A stretch of 37,828 bases of DNA from positions 1 to 37,828 of the forward strand of contig PYIY01000192.1 in the NCBI GenBank assembly GCA_003635195.1. Direction: 5' to 3'. This DNA is from Candidatus Poribacteria bacterium (GTDB lineage: Bacteria; Poribacteria; WGA-4E; WGA-3G). Both the position numbers and the translations under genes were made by a program. Positions 1 to 5,150 of the stretch are shown in pieces. Position 1 is the first letter of the stretch, and each line of letters opens with the position of its first letter. Below the pieces are notes generated by a model. The model did not search any database and had not been told where the DNA came from. It was given only the letters and a program-made list of their open reading frames with translations.

Positions 1-2
1 TA

Positions 3-290
3 ACGACTTTTAACCCTATAGGTATCAGTATGGATGCGATGGACATGCAGGGACGGGATCCGCTCAGTGACGTGCAGTATCTTCACCATCTTTATGAATG
101 GTGGGAGGTATTACAAAAAGATCGCGAAACACTTGAGAACCTTTTTCAAAACAAAGCCGTTTCTGAAATACTTGAGGAAATACACACCGTTCTAAAATTC
201 TATAGTATCCCTTTTGGTAGCATAGAGAGCGTTCACAGATTCTGTCAACTACCCAAGCCTAAAGACTTGGGCTTGTTAAGAGATCGTTGA
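3..290 (+). pseudogene. 3' part of an unrecognised ORF, truncated by the IS605-type element
   Basis: The frame is open from the left edge of the window through the first ATG at 30, so the start may lie outside. The readable part is an acidic, helix-rich segment (for example YLHHLYEWWEVLQKDRETLENLF) that I do not recognise. The last 14 or so residues, from QLPKPKD onward, are encoded by the right-end hairpin of the neighbouring IS200/IS605-type element. The native C-terminus has therefore been replaced. It could also be a chance ORF. Confidence 0.35.
252..271 (-). repeat. IS605-type right-end hairpin / omega RNA end
   Basis: On the minus strand this reads as an 8-pair stem (CCCAAGTC/GGCTTGGG, one G.T wobble) closed by loop TTTA. 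It contains the tnpB stop codon (261-259) and is followed after 3 nt by TTGAC. A right-end hairpin next to the cleavage motif is typical of the family and forms the 3' scaffold of the omega RNA. The guide would be read from positions below about 244. Confidence 0.65.
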
Positions 291-1524
291 ACAACAGCAG
301 TTGTTCAGCAGTCTCAAAGCCCGTGTCTCGTGCTTCGTTCTTGTTTCTCGTTTCATAGGGGGTGGTAGCCCACCGCTCTCCACGAAAGGCAGCAGCTGCC
401 TTTAAGAGTATGTTTTGTGCAGCGTTGTGGTCTCTATCCATAGTGTTGCCACAAAATTGACATCTGAAAGTGCGTATCGCCAGCGATAGCTTTTTTGGCG
501 ATTTCTGACCACAACAGGAGCACGTTTGCGAGGTATTCTTGGGATCCACTTGGTGGAAGTGCAGACCGTCTCTTTCGGCTATGTCCGCACACCACTGAAA
601 GAAGGTTGCCCAAGACGCATCCGCAATGCTCTTGCTGAGGTGTGTGTTCTTGACCATGTTAGATACGCGTAAGTCCTCTGCGACTAATACATTATTTTCC
701 TTGTGGTGGTAGAGTTTGTAAACAAGTTTACCCATAAAGTCTTTGCGTTTGTTCGCTGTTCGCTCATGGTGTAAAGCAAGTTTGTGTTGTTGTTTCTTTC
801 TACGGTGAGAACCTTTTTGCTTGCGGGATAGGTCTCTCGAATGCTTCTGTAGTAAGCCTTCTGCTTGACGATACCAGCGTGGGTTATCTTCTTTTTCACC
901 CTCAGACGTTGTTAGATAATGCGTCGTTCCCATATCAACAGCAATCGCTGCCGTCGGTTCAACTTTCGGCATATCGCGGAGTTCACAAGAGATATGCGCA
1001 TACCAGCCACTCGCTTTTTTTACCAGCGTGACTTCCTTGGGATCACCTTCAAAGGGGCGGTGCATATATATCTTAACTTCGCCAAGTTTCGGCACTTTCA
1101 AACGGTCGTGTTTCCACACCGTTTCTCGGATCGGGTTTTGGCGGACACGTTCACCCGTCTTCAGTTTATGTTTACGGAGTTTCCATGACATAGACTTAAT
1201 CTGTTTTCTGTGTCTTGGATACCCTTTTTTCAAAGCACCTGCTTCGCAACGGCTATAAAAACCTTCAAACGCTTTATCTGTCCGTTCCAAAGCACACACT
1301 TGCATATCTTGTGGCACTTCGCGAAAGTCGGCATATTTTTTACGGGCATCTTTCAACTTCTGTTGTTGATCATAGCAAGACACTTTTTCGCTTTCAGTTT
1401 CCCAAGCAACTTTGCGATCATGGCGTGCTGAGTTCTGAAGGGCGCAAAGGTGGTCTAACCAATCTAACAACGTTTTTTCTTGTGTTTTTGTAAGATACAC
1501 GGGGTATCTAAAAGTTAATCTCAT
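259..1524 (-). CDS. tnpB: RNA-guided endonuclease TnpB (IS200/IS605 family)
   Basis: TnpB proteins are RuvC-like nucleases, ancestors of Cas12, guided by an omega RNA made from the element's right end; they cut DNA next to a target motif and help keep the element in the genome. This 421-aa protein has a helical/basic N-terminal half and a split RuvC site: D197 in AVDMGT, E283 in VAEDL, and D363/D365 in MDRDHNAAQN. A zinc ribbon is formed by C335, C338, C355 and C358. All catalytic residues are present and the length is normal, so it looks active. No Shine-Dalgarno precedes the ATG. The TAG stop lies in the right-end hairpin, so the omega RNA should overlap the 3' end of the gene. No tnpA partner is nearby. 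Confidence 0.93.
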   Translation of the reverse strand: MRLTFRYPVYLTKTQEKTLLDWLDHLCALQNSARHDRKVAWETESEKVSCYDQQQKLKDARKKYADFREVPQDMQVCALERTDKAFEGFYSRCEAGALKKGYPRHRKQIKSMSWKLRKHKLKTGERVRQNPIRETVWKHDRLKVPKLGEVKIYMHRPFEGDPKEVTLVKKASGWYAHISCELRDMPKVEPTAAIAVDMGTTHYLTTSEGEKEDNPRWYRQAEGLLQKHSRDLSRKQKGSHRRKKQQHKLALHHERTANKRKDFMGKLVYKLYHHKENNVLVAEDLRVSNMVKNTHLSKSIADASWATFFQWCADIAERDGLHFHQVDPKNTSQTCSCCGQKSPKKLSLAIRTFRCQFCGNTMDRDHNAAQNILLKAAAAFRGERWATTPYETRNKNEARDTGFETAEQLLLFNDLLTSPSL

Positions 1525-1569
1525 GGTATATCAAGTATCAGGTTTCCGGTAACCCCTCTACAGTGGGTA

Positions 1570-1610
1570 GGTAGACACGCAACCAAGCGGTTACGCTGTA
1601 TATGTCTACC
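1570..1610 (-). repeat. Structured leader / left-end hairpin, copy A
   Basis: An 8-bp stem GGTAGACA/TGTCTACC (1570-1577 with 1603-1610) encloses, in minus-strand reading, a one-sided 7-nt bulge, a 7-pair inner stem (CGTAACC/GGTTGCG, one wobble) and a 4-nt loop. It lies between a promoter-like sequence (1625-1653) and tnpB. Copy B at 1758-1798 has the same architecture with compensatory changes. It is either the left-end hairpin of the IS or an RNA leader of tnpB. Confidence 0.65.
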
Positions 1611-1624
1611 AACTTGATACTATA

Positions 1625-1653
1625 ATTGGACAACATTTTTGACGAAATGTCAA
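1625..1653 (-). promoter_or_regulatory. Promoter-like sequence upstream of tnpB (degenerate -10)
   Basis: The minus strand reads TTGACA, 17 bp, TCCAAT, giving a perfect -35 and a 4/6 -10. It lies about 100 bp upstream of the tnpB ATG. The TTGAC part may instead be, or also serve as, the target motif flanking the left end. Confidence 0.45.
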
Positions 1654-1708
1654 ATGTTTTTTCAATATAGATAGATCCTTGGGCTAATTCAATAGGGCGG
1701 TTTTTCCT

Positions 1709-1728
1709 CCCAAAGATAAATCTTTGGG
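1709..1728 (-). repeat. Right-end-type hairpin, copy B
   Basis: A perfect 8-bp inverted repeat CCCAAAGA/TCTTTGGG with a 4-nt loop (TTTA on the minus strand). It has the same stem and loop size as the tnpB right-end hairpin at 252-271. It lies between the two left-end copies and suggests a remnant or mini-element. No TTGAC follows directly. Confidence 0.5.
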
Positions 1729-1757
1729 AAACCTCCAAACCGAAACGTTAGGTGAGA

Positions 1758-1798
1758 GGCAGACACGTTACCGAGAAGTAACGCTTGACTTGTCTGCC
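1758..1798 (-). repeat. Structured leader / left-end hairpin, copy B
   Basis: Outer stem GGCAGACA/TGTCTGCC (1758-1765 with 1791-1798), a 7-nt one-sided bulge, a 7-pair inner stem (CGTTACT/GGTAACG) and a 4-nt loop. It repeats copy A at an offset of 188 bp. At one outer and one inner position both partners changed together (T-A to C-G, and A-T to T-A), which supports a selected structure. Confidence 0.62.
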
Positions 1799-1812
1799 AA
1801 CCTGATACTATA

Positions 1813-1841
1813 ATTATACAACATTTTCTGATGATTGTCAA
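1813..1841 (-). promoter_or_regulatory. Perfect sigma70-type promoter in the duplicated left end
   Basis: The minus strand reads TTGACA (1841-1836), exactly 17 bp, TATAAT (1818-1813), a full consensus match. A transcript starting near 1806 would begin just before hairpin copy B and run towards tnpB. It is the best promoter in the window. Confidence 0.7.
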
Positions 1842-1879
1842 GTTTATTTTCTTGACACAAACCTAATGCCCGTCTACAT

Positions 1880-1900
1880 CCCACAAGCTAAAGCATGGGG
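1880..1900 (+). repeat. Right-end-type hairpin, copy C (opposite orientation)
   Basis: An imperfect hairpin with CCCACAAGC and GCATGGGG arms and a TAAA loop, followed on the plus strand by AT and TTGAC (1903-1907). It resembles an IS605-family right end reading left to right, so a remnant of an inverted element may abut the tnpB element. The TTGACG could also act as the -35 of the glycosyltransferase gene starting at 1938. Confidence 0.45.
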
Positions 1901-1937
1901 ATTTGACGGGGGAGTGTTAAAAAACCTTTGATAAAAA

Positions 1938-2951
1938 ATGCTGAAGAAAATTCTCGTCTTTAGTTTCTCTTTTATCGGTGATGCGGTCCTGTCTACTTCA
2001 GTTATCCAACCCCTGCGAAGACACTTTTCGGATGCACATATTACCTTCCTCGTCGGACCGCGAGCCTTTGATCTCCTTGCGACCGATCCGAATATCGATG
2101 CAGCATTGGTTTATGACAATCAAGGCGAACACGCTGGTTGGAAAGGCAGGCTGCGTCTCATAAAAACCTTACGACTCGGCAAATTCGACCTCGTTGTCAA
2201 TTTACGGGATAGCCTCATGGCACGGTGTATCGGTGCTGAACATTGGGGAATGGTTCGTGGTGAGAGCAATCGGCATGCTGTTACGCGATATCTGGAAGTG
2301 CTTCAGAGGCACGGTGTTGACATAACAGATGCCAGTCCGCGTTTAGGATTAACTGAAGCGGAAGATACCGCGGCGCACCGCTTTCTTGCCGATGCAGGTC
2401 TCACGCCAGAACGGTTGTTAATTGGTATTCATCCAGGTGGGAATTGGGTATACAAGTTGTGGGATGCGGAGAATTACGCGTTGGCAGCGAATGCTTTGCG
2501 TAAAGAACAGCATGCAGCGATTTTGTTGTTTGCCGGTCCGAATGAACGGGAACTCCAAGCCCAAGTAGCCAAGATGATGGACGCTCCACCGATCCTCGTT
2601 CAAACGGAAAATCTGCGTCACCTCGCGGCGTTAATTTCTGCGTGCGATGTGTACATCGGGAATGACACGGGCCCGATGCATATTGCGTCAGCAGTGGATA
2701 CACCGGTAGTCGCCCTTTTCGGTTCAACAAACCACATTCGGAGCGGTCCTTATGGTAAAAAACACACAGTTGTGCAGAGTGGGATAGATTTAGGGTGTAA
2801 CCCGTGTCATCCGGGTCGGAATCCGGGGGGATGTGGTGCTGGCAGTTGTGAGGTGATCGCAGGGATTACAGTAGAGCAGGTATTGGACGCAGTGGAGCGT
2901 TATACTTCTTTAGTCACAATTCCCAACTCAAGAAATTTTTCCTTCAAATAG
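1938..2951 (+). CDS. Glycosyltransferase family 9 (ADP-heptose:LPS heptosyltransferase-like)
   Basis: GT9 enzymes transfer heptose from ADP-heptose onto the lipopolysaccharide inner core at the cytoplasmic face of the inner membrane. The 337-aa protein has the usual GT-B layout. The N-terminal acceptor domain carries FSFIGDAVLSTSVIQPLR (residues 10-27). The C-terminal nucleotide-sugar domain starts at GIHPGGNW (163-170) and carries GNDTGPMHIASAV (241-253) and VVALFGST. A Cys-rich tail motif (CNPCHPGRNPGGCGAGSC) is common in this family. The length is normal. No Shine-Dalgarno is visible. Promoter-like TTGACG at 1903-1908 from the adjoining repeat sits 18 bp from TTTGAT, which would give almost no leader. 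The exact acceptor (WaaC, WaaF or other) cannot be assigned. Confidence 0.87.
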   Translation: MLKKILVFSFSFIGDAVLSTSVIQPLRRHFSDAHITFLVGPRAFDLLATDPNIDAALVYDNQGEHAGWKGRLRLIKTLRLGKFDLVVNLRDSLMARCIGAEHWGMVRGESNRHAVTRYLEVLQRHGVDITDASPRLGLTEAEDTAAHRFLADAGLTPERLLIGIHPGGNWVYKLWDAENYALAANALRKEQHAAILLFAGPNERELQAQVAKMMDAPPILVQTENLRHLAALISACDVYIGNDTGPMHIASAVDTPVVALFGSTNHIRSGPYGKKHTVVQSGIDLGCNPCHPGRNPGGCGAGSCEVIAGITVEQVLDAVERYTSLVTIPNSRNFSFK

Positions 2952-3011
2952 CCATGCAAGATTTCTTTTGGTGTAATAACTTAATGCCTTCATAGGAACA
3001 GTCTACAGGCT

Positions 3012-3893
3012 TTAGAATATTAGGGTGGAAGCAATTTTGAGCAGATCATAGAGGAAATTTCCGAAAACGGCTATAACCAGACATCCTAAGATATACCTAT
3101 GTTTTCGCACAGTATCTGTTGAACTTTTGTACTCAACAATCGGAAAAATCCATCTGGCATAGTCAAACAGTATTTTGAATGCGTTTAGCATCAAGAAAAA
3201 TAAACAGACATAGGCCCCGTTTTGGACAAATACAGAAAGTCCGCTAAACATTCTATTTATCAGCCCTGATGATTTATATGCCATCCAAAATGCGAAGGGA
3301 AAACCTACGAGGAGAAGCAGCAAATCATAAACGCTATGTCTATGGAAAAACCGACGACGTGTTCTATTTTTTTCAATAAAATTTGCGGTTTCACCATATA
3401 CACCACTAACCCACGTAGAATCTAATCCAGAAACATTTATGTTGCTCGCGTTTGGTGTAGCTCTGGAGGATAATAGTGATAAATTGAAAAGTTCGGGTTT
3501 TGTGAAATCTAATAACAGTTCAAACCGATTTCTTGGAAGCCAATTGTACAAATTCCTTAAATCTGATTCGCTGTTGATGTGAAGCGTTTTAACTTGATCG
3601 GGGAAACGAGGAGAGTTAAACACGTCTGAAATCGTTCCATAAATCGTTTCATTATCTATTCCTTGTACGGTTACCTTTATTTGAAAACCAGCCTTTAGTG
3701 CTGCAATATCTGCATTCAATTGTTCCGGTGTCGGATTGAGTGGACTGTAATGTTTTATCTCTTCGTCTGATGCTTTGGAACACCACTCTTGCAATATTTC
3801 ACAAAGATCTTTCAAATCATCCTTAGAAAAAACACAAGCAGCAATCGGCTGAGACAAATTTCTCGTCAATATCGCTTGATTTTGTTGTTCCAT
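3012..3893 (-). CDS. Hypothetical membrane protein with a soluble N-terminal domain
   Basis: I do not recognise this 293-aa protein. Residues 1-180 look soluble and mixed alpha/beta, with a helical N-terminus (DDLKDLCEILQEW) and a segment around 70-130 that could bind a ligand. Three hydrophobic helices follow at about 189-207, 226-244 and 268-290, separated by short basic loops (RTRRR before the first). The soluble domain therefore probably faces the cytoplasm. There is no signal peptide. It is single-copy here, on the opposite strand to the glycosyltransferase. The start is the first ATG and has only a weak ribosome-binding site. Confidence 0.7.
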   Translation of the reverse strand: MEQQNQAILTRNLSQPIAACVFSKDDLKDLCEILQEWCSKASDEEIKHYSPLNPTPEQLNADIAALKAGFQIKVTVQGIDNETIYGTISDVFNSPRFPDQVKTLHINSESDLRNLYNWLPRNRFELLLDFTKPELFNLSLLSSRATPNASNINVSGLDSTWVSGVYGETANFIEKNRTRRRFFHRHSVYDLLLLLVGFPFAFWMAYKSSGLINRMFSGLSVFVQNGAYVCLFFLMLNAFKILFDYARWIFPIVEYKSSTDTVRKHRYILGCLVIAVFGNFLYDLLKIASTLIF

Positions 3894-4020
3894 TCCAATT
3901 TCTCATGTATTATGGTGAAGTGGGTAACCAACACTAACCTCTACACAGAGTTCCATCTGGAGCATCTGTAAATAATTCTTCAGGGCACAGTTGTTTCCCC
4001 TGAACATCCAATAGGAAATG

Positions 4021-4248
4021 TTAACGTTCAAGTCTGAGTTGGTGCCGATCGTATTCTACAAGTCTAATGACCCCGGGTTCATTGTCGTACACCACACTAA
4101 TGGATGCAATCGCTTCTCCGGAACCTGAAGGGTTCTCAAATTGGAGAATATCACGGATTTTTCCGGGAATCCCATCTACGATAATCCTATCGCCAACTTT
4201 CCAATCCTTCACACGTTGGAAGGGGATGTAACTTACTGGATTAGTCAT
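4021..4248 (-). CDS. Small hypothetical protein (75 aa), possible SH3-like/KOW-type beta fold
   Basis: A longer reading frame begins at 4290, but the ATG at 4248 (MTNPVSYIPF) is preceded by AAGGAG at a good distance, so I chose it. The protein has a short, strand-rich pattern (WKVGDRIIVDGIPGKIRDI ... GVIRLVEYDR) reminiscent of small SH3-like barrels with a 'GD.V.V.G..G.I..I' core. The function is not recognised. A promoter candidate lies about 107 bp upstream (4355-4383). Confidence 0.6.
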   Translation of the reverse strand: MTNPVSYIPFQRVKDWKVGDRIIVDGIPGKIRDILQFENPSGSGEAIASISVVYDNEPGVIRLVEYDRHQLRLER

Positions 4249-4354
4249 TATTTGGGTCTCCTTTTTCAGAATTGGGTTTATCAGAGGCAATGCTTTCCAT
4301 GTTCTAATTTCTCACAGAAAATTAAGCTGTTACGCATCCGATTCACGTTAAGTT

Positions 4355-4383
4355 ATTATACCATGTTAAGTTTAAAGGGGCAA
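4355..4383 (-). promoter_or_regulatory. Promoter candidate for the 75-aa gene
   Basis: The minus strand reads TTGCCC (4/6 to consensus), 17 bp, then a perfect TATAAT (4360-4355). The leader to the ATG at 4248 would be about 100 nt. Confidence 0.5.
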
Positions 4384-4416
4384 ATTGATTTTTTTTAAAG
4401 AAAGGCTAATGAGTTC

Positions 4417-4768
4417 TCAGTTTTCCGTTATCTCTGAAAGTGGGACTTGATATCTTATACCATTTCTAAATAATGTTATCACATTACCGGTTTTCGTGAA
4501 AGGCGCGGCGATGCGGAACAAACTAAAAGTTTATTCTACATAAAGAGAGATTTATTAACAGAAATGGTATTACTTCCGTAACCTGCGTTACATCGGTTAT
4601 CTGGTTAGCAGGATTCTGTATAATATAAAGTTCCGGTTGCATTGCAGCATTAAGAACGACGTAGAGAAAATAGTCATCCTTGAGTTGCTTAGCCCTAAAC
4701 CATTCATTGGAAGTAAGAACAATTGGAGCGCGGTCTGAGCGAGCTTTCACTTCATCAACAATTGGGTC
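4417..4768 (-). pseudogene. DUF3883 C-terminal domain remnant, interrupted by a MITE
   Basis: The minus strand encodes KDPIVDEVKARSDR, then APIVLTSNEWFRAKQLKDDYFLYVVL and QPELYIIQNPANQ. This is the hallmark end of DUF3883 proteins, a nuclease-like domain often fused to helicases or defence-type proteins. Upstream of it is an in-frame TAG and no further homology, so the N-terminus is lost. The frame then enters a 112-bp insertion (4458-4569). Removing the insertion and one TTA duplicate gives ...VTEVRYQVPLSEITEN and a stop at 4417-4419. The gene is thus both truncated and interrupted. Confidence 0.75.
4458..4569. mobile_element. 112-bp MITE with 10-bp inverted repeats and TTA target duplication
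   Basis: Terminal repeats TACCATTTCT (4458-4467) and AGAAATGGTA (4560-4569) are perfect inverses. Both ends are flanked by TTA (4455-4457 and 4570-4572). It has no coding capacity. Excision with one TTA restores the C-terminal frame of the DUF3883 remnant, which shows it is an insertion. The mobilising transposase is not identifiable here. Confidence 0.75.
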
Positions 4769-5111
4769 CTTCTAGATTGTTGTAGTGTGCAAAGAATCGG
4801 TGGTTGATAACCTGTTTTTCGACGCACTTGCTGTACCAGCTGACAATTGTAAATAAATTATGAGTGATATTGTATCATGTGAAATTTAGCGTGTCAAATC
4901 AAATTTCTCAAAACAATACCCTCGTCAACTATCTGGGACGAGTTGATTCTGTATGCAATGAACACACGATAGACCTACTACTCTACTGGAACGCAAAAAA
5001 GAAAGATAATTCAGAAAAACAGGACAAATTTAGTATGCTATTGACATGGGAAAGTGTCAATCCATAGGGACGGTCTCATACACGCCTGCTTTCTACTCGC
5101 GAAAAAAGCAT
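4769..5111. other. Gene-free stretch between the DUF3883 remnant and the WD40 gene
   Basis: I see no convincing gene in these roughly 340 bp. A 67-codon plus-strand ORF (4864-5067) has no ribosome-binding site and no recognisable pattern. Two small inverted repeats occur: CTCGTC/GACGAG in the middle of the stretch, and ATTGACA/TGTCAAT at 5040-5061, the latter giving a TTGACA on both strands. Confidence 0.5.
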
Positions 5112-5132
5112 GGCGAGGCACGAAGTCTCGCC
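5112..5132 (-). terminator. Rho-independent terminator of the WD40 gene
   Basis: The minus strand has GGCGAG ... CTCGCC, a 6-bp GC-rich stem, followed after 4 nt by TTTTTT. It lies about 20 bp downstream of the stop codon at 5151. Confidence 0.65.
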
Positions 5133-5150
5133 TTATGGTGTGGAAGGAAA

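Larger units (their letters stand above)
244..1653 (-). mobile_element. IS200/IS605-type element carrying tnpB only
   Basis: A complete tnpB (259-1524) is bracketed by structures expected of this family. A right-end hairpin at 252-271 is followed 3 nt later on the minus strand by TTGAC (248-244). A left-end hairpin at 1570-1610 lies 38 nt inside a second TTGAC (1653-1649). These TTGAC motifs are plausible target/TAM sequences, so I set the boundaries there. No tnpA is present, so the element would need a transposase in trans. The limits are inferred, not shown by an empty site. Confidence 0.6.

Noticed and set aside
1538..1738. Minus-strand 66-codon ORF upstream of tnpB
   Set aside because: It spans the right-end-type hairpin, promoter-like site and left-end hairpin of the IS, so it is non-coding structure read by chance.
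4864..5067. Plus-strand 67-codon ORF
   Set aside because: There is no Shine-Dalgarno and no recognisable pattern, and it lies in an AT-rich gap with small palindromes.
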